From Salipiger pallidus (GTDB lineage: Bacteria > Pseudomonadota > Alphaproteobacteria > Rhodobacterales > Rhodobacteraceae), in contig NZ_BMJV01000008.1 in the NCBI RefSeq assembly GCF_014643635.1, positions 103,493 through 167,492 of the forward strand: a stretch of DNA of 64,000 nt, given 5' to 3'. Below, piece by piece: positions 25,844 through 34,448 of this stretch. Both the position numbers and the translations under genes were made by a program. The notes under the pieces are model-generated. The model worked only from the letters and a program-made list of their open reading frames with translations, had not been told where the DNA came from and did no database searches. Every line of letters begins with the position of its first letter. Within the stretch, counting starts at the first letter, position 1.

Positions 25844-26494
25844 TCAGTCTTCGAAGACCAGGTCGAACGTGGACTTAAGCGCCACATCCACGTCGGTCAT
25901 CGTCACCGGCAGGCCCAGGTCAACGAGGCTCGTCACCCCGTAATCGCTGATGCCGCAGGGCACGATGCCGCCGAAATGTTCAAGCTCGGGTTCCACGTTG
26001 ATCGAGATGCCGTGGAAGCTCACCCAGCGGCGCAGGCGAATGCCGATGGCGGCGACCTTGTCCTCGGCCATGCGGCCATCGGGCAGGGTGGGGCGGTCAG
26101 GGCGTTCGACCCAGACGCCCACTCGCCCCTCGCGGATATGGCCGGTGACCGAGAACTCGGCCAGAGCCGCGATCACCCATGTTTCCAGCTGCTTGACGAA
26201 ACGGCGCACATCCCGGCCGCGCTTGCCCACGTCGAGCATGACATAGACCACCCGCTGCCCGGGGCCGTGGTAGGTGAACTGGCCGCCGCGCTTGGTGGTG
26301 AATACCGGGAATCGGTCCGGCTCGCGCAGGTCCTCGACGCGGGCAGAAGTGCCAGCGGTATACAGGGGAGGGTGCTCGACCAGCCAGATCGCCTCGTCCG
26401 CCTCGCCGCGGGCGATGGCTTCGGCCCGGGCCTCCATGAAGGAAACCGCCTCGTCATAGCCGGTAAGGCCGTCTGTCGTGATCCATTCCACCAT
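25844..26494 (-). CDS. lipB: Octanoyltransferase (lipoate biosynthesis)
   Basis: A 216-residue enzyme that moves octanoyl groups from acyl carrier protein to lipoyl domains of 2-oxoacid dehydrogenases and the glycine cleavage H protein. Motifs are [14 protein letters not shown], the signature [22 protein letters not shown], the catalytic Lys in [25 protein letters not shown], and the catalytic Cys in [16 protein letters not shown]. Length is normal. The start [17 protein letters not shown] is where homology begins. Monocistronic. Confidence 0.96.
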   Translation of the reverse strand: MVEWITTDGLTGYDEAVSFMEARAEAIARGEADEAIWLVEHPPLYTAGTSARVEDLREPDRFPVFTTKRGGQFTYHGPGQRVVYVMLDVGKRGRDVRRFVKQLETWVIAALAEFSVTGHIREGRVGVWVERPDRPTLPDGRMAEDKVAAIGIRLRRWVSFHGISINVEPELEHFGGIVPCGISDYGVTSLVDLGLPVTMTDVDVALKSTFDLVFED

Positions 26495-26833
26495 GCCAGC
26501 GGGCTAGGCCCGGGCGCAGGCGCCGTCAAGAGTGCATGCGATTTGGGCATGGGTAGAGACAAGGCAGGGCGGCTCACCGGCGCTCCGTCGGATGCCCGCG
26601 CAGGCTGAGAGCAAAGCGTTTCGGCCTGCACAGGTATCGGTTTCATCATGTGCATTGGGTGCTGGTGAGCGATGAGGCGTCGGCAGGCGCCAGCCAAGGG
26701 AAATATGCCTGCCGCCATTCCCGTTTTCCGGGCGTCTTCCGGGGCTTGCGAAGAAAAATGCGACCATCTGCGATTTTCCTCTTTTCATCCCCGTGGGGAC
26801 TATGTAGAGACCGCTTCACCAAGCCTAGACAGT
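26495..26833. other. Intergenic region lipB / tRNA-Leu
   Basis: No protein gene is supported. The stretch just before the tRNA (about 26745-26815) is AT-richer and has a TATGTA hexamer near 26800 that could be the tRNA promoter -10. Nothing else recognisable is seen. Confidence 0.35.
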
Positions 26834-26920
26834 GCGGTCGTGGCGGAATTGGTAGACGCGCAGCGTTGAGGTCGCTGTGGGGTAACACCCGTGGAAGTTC
26901 GAGTCTTCTCGACCGCACCA
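26834..26920 (+). tRNA. tRNA-Leu (anticodon GAG)
   Basis: An 87-base class II tRNA. The acceptor stem GCGGTCG pairs with CGACCGC, with CCA encoded. The D-arm GGCGGAATTGGTAGACGC, anticodon stem CAGCG/CGCTG with loop TTGAGGT (anticodon GAG, reading CUC/CUU), a long variable arm and GTTCGAGTC in the T-arm are all visible, as expected for tRNA-Leu. Confidence 0.95.
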
Positions 26921-27015
26921 TTCTCTCCCAGACGAGAGACACTCCCGAACATAGGAAATGATATCATCCCCTTAGGGGCCACCCGGCATGGCGCGTCCAT
27001 GGCCGGTTTTCTGCA

Positions 27016-27525
27016 TTATGGTCGGTGCTCAGGGGCTGAGGCAGGATTGCTCGCGATACGAACTGCGGTGCCCGAGGCAACCAGCAGAACCATGTTCCCG
27101 GCGGCGCTCAGTTCCGTGTAGTCGAGGTCAACCGCGATGACGGCATTAGCGCCCACCGCGTGCGCCTCTTTCTTCAGTTCATGAAGAGCCGTGCGGCGGC
27201 TATCGCGGAGGGTCTTCTGCACGGCGGCAGAGCGTCCGCCGATAACGTCGCGGACCCCGGCGAAGAGATCCTTGAAGATGTTCATACCGAAGGCGCATTC
27301 GGCGGTGACGATCTCGATCCGCTCGAGGATCTCGAGGTTGGGGGCGGTTTCGGTGGTGAGGAGGATGGCGGCGATGTCTCGTTCTAATTCGAGCTGATCT
27401 TCCTCAAAGTTGTCTGAGTGGCGGGTGATCAGTTCCGACGCCCCCATGGCGCATTGATGGCAGAGGCCAGCAGAGCCGGGATCAAAGAAACCAAGCTTTC
27501 GGCCGCAATTTGCACAAGCTGCCAC
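27016..27525 (-). CDS. YbjQ/DUF74 heavy-metal-binding domain protein with N-terminal zinc ribbon
   Basis: A 169-residue protein. The N-terminal [22 protein letters not shown] (two CxxC pairs) looks like a zinc ribbon. From about residue 60 the YbjQ fold follows ([71 protein letters not shown]). YbjQ proteins are pentameric with unknown function; the heavy-metal label comes from an older prediction. No operon partner. Confidence 0.88.
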   Translation of the reverse strand: MAACANCGRKLGFFDPGSAGLCHQCAMGASELITRHSDNFEEDQLELERDIAAILLTTETAPNLEILERIEIVTAECAFGMNIFKDLFAGVRDVIGGRSAAVQKTLRDSRRTALHELKKEAHAVGANAVIAVDLDYTELSAAGNMVLLVASGTAVRIASNPASAPEHRP

Positions 27526-27694
27526 TTCGAAACTCCTGAAGGTAAAGGCTCATGGCGCAGCCTTGCAGTCTTTCCGTGCACCCACAAGCCTGGACAATTT
27601 GTTTGCCCAGTTGAACTGCGATCTGTGATCTGAGTGCTCTCACATGGGCCGATATTCTCGATGTCCCAATGCCGGGTCTGACTCTCCCCGAACG

Positions 27695-27725
27695 AAAAAG
27701 GCGCACGAGGTGTCCCCCGTGCGCC
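27695..27725 (-). terminator. Rho-independent terminator of tctCBA
   Basis: On the minus strand, GGCGCACG pairs with CGTGCGCC around a 10-base loop and is followed by TTTTT. It lies 25 bp after the tctA stop. Confidence 0.85.
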
Positions 27726-27749
27726 CAGTCGAAACGATCAGCGGCTTCT

Positions 27750-29288
27750 TCAGTCCGAGATCGAGCCCTCGTCCTCGCCCTTGCGGTGCATCCGTGAGCG
27801 CAGGGCGCGGCCGACGATCAGCGGCATGATGAAGCCGATGATGGCGATGGCCCAGAGCGTGATCGACAGCGGGCTGTCCACCAGGGTGAACCAGTCGCCG
27901 TTGTCGATGGTGATCGCGCGGCGCAGGTTGTTCTCCATCGTGTTGCCCAGCAGCGTGCCAAGGATGATCGGCACCAGCGGCACATCGAGCTTGCGCAGCA
28001 CCCAGCCCATCACCCCGAAGCCGATCATCACCAGCAGATCGAAGGTCGACCCCGAGATGCCATAGATCCCGACGAAGCTGACCATCGCCACGATCGGCAT
28101 GAGGATGCGCGGCGGCACCATCAGCACGCGGGTGAACAGGCCCACCATGGGGATGTTCAGCAGCAGGAGCATGATGTTGGCGATGAACAGCGCCGCGATC
28201 AGGCCCCAGACCACGTCGGGGTTCTGGGTGAACAGCAGCGGGCCGGGCGTGATGTTCAGCGACAGCAGCACCGCCAGCAGGACCGCAGTGGTGCCCGAGC
28301 CTGGCACACCCAGCGCCAGCATCGGCACGAGCGCGCCACCGGCAGCCGCGTTGTTGCCCGCCTCCGGGGCGGCCACGCCGCGGGGATCGCCGGTGCCGAA
28401 GGTGCCCTTCTTGTCCACCAGCTTCTTCTCCATGGAGTAGGAGATGAACGACCCCAGCGAGGCACCCGCACCGGGCAGTACGCCCGCGATGAAGCCCAGC
28501 ACCGAGGTGCGCAGCATGGTCGGCGTGCAGGCCTTGATCATCGACATGGGCGGGGTGAGGCGCCCGACGGTCAGTTTCTTGCTGTCGGCGTCTGCGTCAC
28601 CATGGCGATGCTCGAGGAAGATGAAGACCTCGGAGAGGGCGAAGAGGCCGACGATGGCGACGAGGAAATCGAGCCCGTCATAAAGGTGCACCTCGCCGAA
28701 CGTGAAGCGCGGCACGCCGGTCTGGGTGTCGACGCCGATGGTCGCAAGGCCAAGGCCCAGCATCGCGGCGAAGGCCGATTTGGCCTGGTTGGTCGAGGAC
28801 ACGCCTCCCAGCGTGGCAAAGGCCAGCGCGAAGAGGGCGAAGTATTCCGCCGGTCCGAACAGCAGCGCGATCTTGACCAGCTGCGGTGCCAGCAGGATCA
28901 GGCCCCAGGTGGCGAAGAAGGCCCCGACGAAGGAGGCGATCCCCGACAGGGACAGCGCTTCGCCCGCCATGCCCTTCTTGGCCATGGGGTGTCCGTCGAG
29001 CACGGTCATCATTGCCGGCTCGTCACCGGGGATGCCCAGCAGGATCGAGCTGATGCGCCCGCCGTACATGGCGCCGTAATAGACCGAGGTCAGCAGGATG
29101 AGCGACGGGGTCGGGCCAAGGCCCATGGTGAAGGCCAGCGGGATCAGGATCGCCACGCCGTTCGACGGCCCGAGTCCGGGCAGGGCCCCCATGATCGTCC
29201 CGAGGAAGCAGCCCAGCAGCGCAAGGCCGAGGTTCTGCAGGGTGAGGGCAACGGCGAAACCGTCGCCTAGGTTGGCAAGAAGTTCCAT
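27750..29288 (-). CDS. tctA: Tripartite tricarboxylate transporter large permease TctA
   Basis: A 512-residue membrane permease with about 11-12 helices. LGTIMGALPGLGPSNGVAILIPL is the first conserved TctA motif. A second glycine-rich loop, VLPGAGASLGSFISYSMEKK, and APEAGNNAAAGGALVPMLALGVPGSGTTAVLL complete the signature. It couples uptake of a carboxylate bound by TctC to an ion gradient. The start MELLANLGDG is preferred over a longer reading. It is 10 bp downstream of tctB in a tctC-tctB-tctA operon. Confidence 0.95.
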   Translation of the reverse strand: MELLANLGDGFAVALTLQNLGLALLGCFLGTIMGALPGLGPSNGVAILIPLAFTMGLGPTPSLILLTSVYYGAMYGGRISSILLGIPGDEPAMMTVLDGHPMAKKGMAGEALSLSGIASFVGAFFATWGLILLAPQLVKIALLFGPAEYFALFALAFATLGGVSSTNQAKSAFAAMLGLGLATIGVDTQTGVPRFTFGEVHLYDGLDFLVAIVGLFALSEVFIFLEHRHGDADADSKKLTVGRLTPPMSMIKACTPTMLRTSVLGFIAGVLPGAGASLGSFISYSMEKKLVDKKGTFGTGDPRGVAAPEAGNNAAAGGALVPMLALGVPGSGTTAVLLAVLLSLNITPGPLLFTQNPDVVWGLIAALFIANIMLLLLNIPMVGLFTRVLMVPPRILMPIVAMVSFVGIYGISGSTFDLLVMIGFGVMGWVLRKLDVPLVPIILGTLLGNTMENNLRRAITIDNGDWFTLVDSPLSITLWAIAIIGFIMPLIVGRALRSRMHRKGEDEGSISD

Positions 29289-29298
29289 GCTGTGTTCC

Positions 29299-29730
29299 TC
29301 AGAAGCCGAGCGGGCCGCGAGCCAGCGACAGCCCCAGCACAAGGTGGAAGATCACGTAGATGCCGACCGAGGTGCAGACCCCGATGATCAGCGACTGCAG
29401 CGGAGCCGATCCAAGCCGCCAGGTCAGGTAGGCGGCGGCCGCTGCGGTGGCGATGACAAAACCCACGATGGGCAGAAACTCGGCGTAGAGGATCATCGCG
29501 ACCACGGCGGCGAGGATCTCGGCCAGGCGGCCGAGGCTTGGCCATTCCGGGCTGGCGTCGGGCTTCAGCGCAATGAAGAGCGACGACAGGCCGAGGATGG
29601 TGGCGATGATCAGCGGAAAGGCCTTGGGGCCCACTTCGTCGGAAAGGAAGCTTTCCTCGATCTGGAAGGCGGCCCAGGCGAAGAAGATGGCGAGCGCCAG
29701 GCCGAACAGCCCGAAGATGCGGTCACTCAT
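29299..29730 (-). CDS. tctB: Tripartite tricarboxylate transporter small permease TctB
   Basis: A 143-residue protein with four hydrophobic helices: IFGLFGLALAIFFAWAAFQI, the family-typical VGPKAFPLIIATILGLSSLFIAL, LAEILAAVVAMILYAEFL and the last helix VCTSVGIYVIFHLVLGLSLARGPLGF. It is the poorly conserved small membrane subunit of the TctCBA carrier. The start is set at MSDRIFGLFG. It lies between tctC (101 bp) and tctA (10 bp). Confidence 0.92.
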   Translation of the reverse strand: MSDRIFGLFGLALAIFFAWAAFQIEESFLSDEVGPKAFPLIIATILGLSSLFIALKPDASPEWPSLGRLAEILAAVVAMILYAEFLPIVGFVIATAAAAAYLTWRLGSAPLQSLIIGVCTSVGIYVIFHLVLGLSLARGPLGF

Positions 29731-29831
29731 GGTGTCCCCCTGTGGATGCTTGATTTTCTGGATATTAAGATGCGGCGGACCCTGGATGGCATGGTCCGCC
29801 GCGCACGTCCCGCGCGAGCGGGAGATGGGGA

Positions 29832-30821
29832 TTACTTGATGATCCCGATCTCGCGCGAGATGTCCTGGATTTCGGAGACGCTGTCGGTGACGAAGGTCTC
29901 GAACTCGGCACCCGCAAGGTCGAGCGGCGCAAGGCCGTTGGCCTCCATGATGCTCTTCCATTCGTCGGATGCGTAGAGATCGGCGATCTTCGACACCCAC
30001 GCGTCATAGGCTTCGTCGCTCATGCCGCCGGGGGCGTAGAAGCCACGCCAGTTGGCGCCGATGGCGTCGATTCCCTGCTCCTGCGCGGTGGGGAAGTCGG
30101 CGAAGTCACCGGACAGGCGCTCGGGCGACAGAACCGCGATGACCTTGATGTCGCCGCTGTCGACAAAGCCCTTGGCTTCAGATGCGTCACCGGTGAAGGC
30201 CTGCACGGAGCCAGCAAGAAGCTGGGTCACCGCCTCGCCACCGCCGTCGAAGGCCACGTATTTCACCGTGCGCACATCCTCGATGCCATAGGCATCCGCG
30301 GCGATTAGCACCTTGAGGTGATCCCAGCCGCCCACGGCCGAACCGCCCGCAATGGAGACAGAGCGCGGGTCTTCCTTCATCATGTCCAGAAGCTGCGGCA
30401 GGGTTTCGATCTCGCTGTCGGCGGACACGGCGATCACGCCGTAGTCGGCGCCGATGGACGCGAGCCAGCGCACCTGGTCGGTGGTGTTGCCCGGGTAGGC
30501 ACCCTGCGCAAGGCGGGTCGCGGTGGCGGACGAGGCCGCGACGATCAGATCGTTGCTGTCGGCACGCTTGTTGACGACCTCGGCAAAGGCCACGCCGCCG
30601 CCGCCGCCGGCAAGGTTCACGACCTGCATGGTCTTTTCGATCAGGCCCTGGTCCTGCATGGACTTGCCCACCTGGCGGCAGGTGAAGTCCCAGCCGCCAC
30701 CGGGGTTGGCCGGGGCGATGCACTCGGGGTTCTCGGGGGTAAAGTCCTGCGCCTGTGCGGCAATTGCCGACACGCCAAGAACAGCTGCTGCCACGAGGCC
30801 ACGGGTTGCGGTGATGATCAT
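29832..30821 (-). CDS. tctC: Tripartite tricarboxylate transporter substrate-binding protein TctC
   Basis: A 329-residue periplasmic receptor. The signal peptide (MIITATRGLVAAAVLGVSAI, cleaved after AQA) is followed by the Bug/TctC ligand-loop ECIAPANPGGGWDFTCRQVGKSM, close to the CitC/TctC form rather than the short Bug form. A GGAGGAAA site precedes the ATG. It is the first gene of the operon and the most distal from the terminator, consistent with high expression. It diverges from tctD across 179 bp. Citrate or another tri/dicarboxylate is likely but not provable. Confidence 0.95.
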   Translation of the reverse strand: MIITATRGLVAAAVLGVSAIAAQAQDFTPENPECIAPANPGGGWDFTCRQVGKSMQDQGLIEKTMQVVNLAGGGGGVAFAEVVNKRADSNDLIVAASSATATRLAQGAYPGNTTDQVRWLASIGADYGVIAVSADSEIETLPQLLDMMKEDPRSVSIAGGSAVGGWDHLKVLIAADAYGIEDVRTVKYVAFDGGGEAVTQLLAGSVQAFTGDASEAKGFVDSGDIKVIAVLSPERLSGDFADFPTAQEQGIDAIGANWRGFYAPGGMSDEAYDAWVSKIADLYASDEWKSIMEANGLAPLDLAGAEFETFVTDSVSEIQDISREIGIIK

Positions 30822-30939
30822 GTGTTTCCTCCTCAGATCAGGCGCCGCGCCTCCTTGCACGTCGCCGAATGCCGACCCGCCGTTTCCGGAGCCGGTTGGC
30901 AGCCGGGGCACCTGCGGGGTAAGACGTTTCTACTGCGTC

Positions 30940-30958
30940 AACCTGTCGCGAACCTGTC
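30940..30958. promoter_or_regulatory. AACCTGTC direct repeats between tctC and tctD
   Basis: AACCTGTC occurs at 30940-30947 and 30951-30958, 11 bases apart (one helical turn), followed by GTGTCAGG. Tandem half-sites at this spacing are typical for OmpR/TctD-type regulators, so this may be the TctD operator in the shared upstream region. Confidence 0.4.
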
Positions 30959-31000
30959 AGTGTCAGGATTGAGTCGCAGTATGACGGGAAGGGGGGCTTG

Positions 31001-31684
31001 ATGCGCGTGCTGCTCGTCGAGGATACGATGGATCTCGCCGACGGGATCATCGCCGGGTTTACCCGGTCCGGAATCGTCTGCGATCTTGCCCCGACTCTTG
31101 AGGCCGCGCGTGATTCCCGCGCGGTGCAGGGCTATGACGCGGTGGTACTCGACATCAACCTGCCGGACGGCTCGGGATTGCGTCTTCTGCGCGAGATGCG
31201 CGGGGCCGGGGACCGCACGCCGGTGCTGATGCTTACCGCGCTGGTGTCGGTGGACGACCGGGTGGTGGCGCTGGATCAGGGGGCGGACGACTACCTTGGC
31301 AAACCGTTCGATCAGCGCGAACTCGAGGCGCGGCTGCGCGCCCTCGTGCGCCGCGAGGCCGAGCAGAAGGGGGATACCGTGGCGCTCGGGCCGCTGCGCT
31401 TCTCGCCCGCCGGCATGACGGCGACCCTTGGTGACGACCGGCTCGACCTGACGGGGCGCGAGGCGGCGCTGCTTGGCCTGCTGCTGCGGCATCAGGGGAA
31501 TTACCTCAGCAAGACACGGCTTTACGATAGCCTCTACGGCTTCGGAGACGCAGACGTCGGGGTCAATGCCATTGAGATCTACATTGGCCGCTTGCGCAAG
31601 AAGCTTGCAGGAAGCGGTGTGGAGATCATCACTCAGCGCGGTGTTGGCTATCGCATTGATTTCGAAGCAGGGGCCGCGACATGA
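31001..31684 (+). CDS. tctD: OmpR-family response regulator TctD
   Basis: A 227-residue two-component regulator. The receiver domain (1-115) has the acidic pocket in MRVLLVEDTMDL, the phosphorylated Asp in DAVVLDINLPDGSG, LTAL and the conserved Lys in GADDYLGKPF. The C-terminal winged HTH (about 130-222) ends in ITQRGVGYRIDF, typical of OmpR proteins. The ATG at 31001 is preceded by GGAAGGGGGG. Its stop overlaps the tctE start. It probably activates the divergent tctCBA operon when tctE senses substrate. Confidence 0.93.
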   Translation: MRVLLVEDTMDLADGIIAGFTRSGIVCDLAPTLEAARDSRAVQGYDAVVLDINLPDGSGLRLLREMRGAGDRTPVLMLTALVSVDDRVVALDQGADDYLGKPFDQRELEARLRALVRREAEQKGDTVALGPLRFSPAGMTATLGDDRLDLTGREAALLGLLLRHQGNYLSKTRLYDSLYGFGDADVGVNAIEIYIGRLRKKLAGSGVEIITQRGVGYRIDFEAGAAT

Positions 31685-33048
31685 GCCTGGCGTCTCGGGT
31701 CCTGGCCGCGGTCTTGGCGCTGTTGCTGGCCGGTGGCGTCTGCGCGGCCTTCTGGACGCTCTACAACGGTCGCATCGCGGCGGAAAAATCCTATGACCGG
31801 ATCCTTCTGGGCGCGGCCAGCGACATCGCCGAATCGATCCGGGTGCAACGCGGAGCCCCGGTGGTCGATCTGCCCGTCTCGGCGTTTCAACTGCTGGCGC
31901 AGGCGCCGGACGACCGCATTCACTACGCTGTGCGCGGCCCTGGTGGGCGCTTCATCACCGGTCTGCAAACATCCCATCGCGAGCCCGGGCGCACTGCCGC
32001 CGGTCCCGTCTACTTCGATTCCGAGCTGCAAGGGGAAGACGCCCGATTCGTGCGCATCACCCGGCGATTCGCCGAGCGGGACTTTTCGGGCGAGGTGACC
32101 GTGACAGTGGGACAGACCCTTCTGGCCCGCCAGGCCATGGCGCTCGAGCTGGTGACGGGCGCCCTCGTGCCCATGGTCCTGGCGGGGGGCGTGCTGATGA
32201 TCCTGGCCTGGGCTGTCATCCGGTCGGCGATGCGCCCGCTCGATACCCTGTCCGAGGAATTCTCGGCCCGCGACCCACAGGACCTGACCCCGGTCTCGAC
32301 CGAAGGATTGCCACGCGAGCTGGGTGTCCTGCTGGCCGGCATGAACCGCTTCATGGGTCGCATCGACCGGCAGGTAGAGGGCATGCGGACGCTGATCTCG
32401 GACAGCGCCCACCAGCTGCGGACCCCGGTGGCCGCCATCCGTGTGCAGGCGGAATCGCTTCTCGAACAAGAGGATGGCCCTGCTCGTGACCGCTCTCTTG
32501 CCCGCATCCTGGCGCGCACGCGGTCCTTGGGGACGTTGCTTGACAAGCTGTTGTCGCGGGCTCTGGTCATTCACCGCACCGAAAGCGCTCCGCGCGAGGT
32601 GCTGGACCTGCGGGAGGTGGCGCTGGAGCTGGTTGAGGCCAGCGATCACGAGGTCCTCGCGCCCGATGCGGAGCTGCGGCTCATGATCGGGGAGGGGCCG
32701 GTCATGGTGCGGGCCGACGGCTTCTCGCTGCGCGAAGCCGGTCGCAACCTGCTGGTCAACGCGCTGAAACACGGGCAGGCGCCGGTGGCCATCGGCGCCT
32801 CGGTCCAGGGGAAAGAGGCGACGCTGTGGGTCGAAGACAGCGGCCCCGGCATCCCACCCCAGATCGAAGGCAGCCTCGGTGCCCGGTTCCAGCGCAGCAC
32901 CGCGTCACGCGAGGACAGTGTCGGGATCGGTCTGTCGATCGTGGTGGCGACTGCCGAAGCCTTCGGCGGCCACGTGGACACGGCCCGCACGGACGGGCGC
33001 TTCCGCATCATGCTCGTTCTGCCGCTCTGCCCGGAGGCCCCCACATGA
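31681..33048 (+). CDS. tctE: Sensor histidine kinase TctE
   Basis: A 455-residue membrane kinase. TM1 (about 5-25) and TM2 (about 158-182) flank a periplasmic sensor of the TctE N-terminal type. The H-box ISDSAHQLRTPVAAIRVQAESLL (His near 243) is followed by an N-box (NLLVNALKHG) and G-boxes (WVEDSGPGIPP; SVGIGLSIVVATAEAFGG). It phosphorylates TctD. It overlaps tctD and the downstream periplasmic-protein gene by 4 bases each, so the three are coupled. Confidence 0.94.
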   Translation: MSLASRVLAAVLALLLAGGVCAAFWTLYNGRIAAEKSYDRILLGAASDIAESIRVQRGAPVVDLPVSAFQLLAQAPDDRIHYAVRGPGGRFITGLQTSHREPGRTAAGPVYFDSELQGEDARFVRITRRFAERDFSGEVTVTVGQTLLARQAMALELVTGALVPMVLAGGVLMILAWAVIRSAMRPLDTLSEEFSARDPQDLTPVSTEGLPRELGVLLAGMNRFMGRIDRQVEGMRTLISDSAHQLRTPVAAIRVQAESLLEQEDGPARDRSLARILARTRSLGTLLDKLLSRALVIHRTESAPREVLDLREVALELVEASDHEVLAPDAELRLMIGEGPVMVRADGFSLREAGRNLLVNALKHGQAPVAIGASVQGKEATLWVEDSGPGIPPQIEGSLGARFQRSTASREDSVGIGLSIVVATAEAFGGHVDTARTDGRFRIMLVLPLCPEAPT

Positions 33049-34076
33049 TCCGCATCCTGATCCTGCTGCTGACGCTGTTACCCGTGGGCACCACCGCGCA
33101 AGAGGCCACTGCCACGTTCGGAACGGGCGGCTCTACCCTGCTGCTGCGATCAACCACTGACCTTTCGATCATCCGCCCGGTGATGGAACGGTTCACTGAA
33201 CGCAATCCCGACATCCGGGTAAGCTATGAACAATGGGGTTCAAACGCGCTGTTCGAAGCCAGCCGCAACGCCTGCGAGGGCGAGGGGGTGTCAGCGGATG
33301 CCATCTTCACGTCGGCGGTCCATCAGGCGCTGTTCCTCGTCAATGCAGCCTGTGCCCGTCCCTACCGCTCGGCGCTGACCACGGCGCTGCCGGAGGCGCG
33401 GCGCTGGCGGGACGAACTTTGGGGCATCTCCGAGGAACCGGCCGTCATCGTCTACAACAGCGATGCGCTGGAAGGCGACCGCGTGCCGCGCAGCCGCTTC
33501 GAGCTGCTCGACCTCATGCGCCGTCAACCCGAGGCGCTGCGCGGCCGCATTGCCACCTACGACATCGAGGCGTCGGGCCTTGGCTACCTCTTCGCCCATG
33601 CCGACAGCCTCGAGGCCAGCACCTTCGGCGCCATGCTCGAAGCGCTCGCCCGCATGGATGCCATCGCCACCTGTTGTTCCGCCGAGATCATCGACGGGGT
33701 CGCTTCGGGACGCTATCACATCGCCTACAACGTACTCGGCTCCTACGCGGCGCAGCGGGCCGGGCGCCACATCGGTGTCATCCTGCCCGAGGATTATACC
33801 CTGGTGCTGTCACGCGCCTACCTGATCCCGAAACAGGCTGGCAACGCTCCCGCAGCCGAACGCCTTCTGGACTTTCTGCTCGGGGCCGAGGCGCAGACCA
33901 TGCTGGCCGATATCGGTCTTGTCATGTCGGTGGATCCCTCGGAAACCGGCTTGCTGCCAAGCGCCCGTCGCCTGATCCCACTGTCGCCGCCATTGCTGCG
34001 CGCGCTCGATGGCAGCACGCGCGCTCGCATGTTCCATTTGTGGGCCAACGCGTTCGAGCGTGATGGCGGCGGCTGA
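33045..34076 (+). CDS. Periplasmic ABC-type solute-binding protein cotranscribed with tctDE
   Basis: A 343-residue secreted protein: signal peptide MIRILILLLTLLPVGTTAQE, then a type II binding-protein fold of the iron/thiamine/spermidine group (TDLSIIRPVMERFTERNPDIRVSYEQWGS; VYNSDALEGDRVPRSRFELLDL; IAYNVLGSYAAQ). Its start overlaps the tctE stop and no ABC permease genes are near. It may act as a co-receptor that presents ligand to the TctE periplasmic domain rather than as a transporter part; this is inferred from the operon. Confidence 0.85.
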   Translation: MIRILILLLTLLPVGTTAQEATATFGTGGSTLLLRSTTDLSIIRPVMERFTERNPDIRVSYEQWGSNALFEASRNACEGEGVSADAIFTSAVHQALFLVNAACARPYRSALTTALPEARRWRDELWGISEEPAVIVYNSDALEGDRVPRSRFELLDLMRRQPEALRGRIATYDIEASGLGYLFAHADSLEASTFGAMLEALARMDAIATCCSAEIIDGVASGRYHIAYNVLGSYAAQRAGRHIGVILPEDYTLVLSRAYLIPKQAGNAPAAERLLDFLLGAEAQTMLADIGLVMSVDPSETGLLPSARRLIPLSPPLLRALDGSTRARMFHLWANAFERDGGG

Positions 34077-34087
34077 CCCCGGCCAGC

Positions 34088-34143
34088 GTTTTCTCTTGTC
34101 GAAAAGTATTCCAGCGGGACCCCGCAGGGCGGGGCAGAGCCCC
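34088..34143 (-). repeat. Palindromic intergenic repeat, copy E (inverted)
   Basis: Read on the minus strand: GGGGCTCTGCCCC, a GC-rich spacer hairpin, then GGAATACTTTTCGACAAGAG followed by AAAAC. This is the same architecture as copy A at 3932-4002 with a diverged tail. It fills the gap between the binding-protein gene and slyX. Confidence 0.6.
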
Positions 34144-34226
34144 TTTGGTCCCGGGCAAGCGGCGAGAGCCATGGACAGGAACGCCGCTCGTGCCTAAATG
34201 CGGCAGCGACAGATCAGGAGAGCCCC

Positions 34227-34442
34227 ATGACCCAAGGGACCACGGACGCCCAAGCCCTCGAAGAGCGCATCGCCTATTTGGAGCGCGCAATGGATGACCT
34301 GTCGGACACAATAGCCCGGCAGGATGGCGAAATCGCGTTGCTAACCCGCCGCGTCGCCCTGTTGCTCGAACGCGAGGCCGAGCGTCAGTCCGATGGCGGC
34401 GGCAGCGCGATCATGGCAGACGTCCGCCCGCCGCACTACTGA
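34227..34442 (+). CDS. slyX: SlyX family protein
   Basis: A 71-residue coiled-coil protein: ALEERIAYLERAMDDLSDTIARQDGEIALLTRRVALLLE is a heptad-patterned helix, and the C-terminus ends in the family-typical PPHY. Function is unknown. A GGAGAG site precedes the ATG. It converges on dnaE with 6 bp between stops. Confidence 0.9.
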   Translation: MTQGTTDAQALEERIAYLERAMDDLSDTIARQDGEIALLTRRVALLLEREAERQSDGGGSAIMADVRPPHY

Positions 34443-34448
34443 GGCGGC

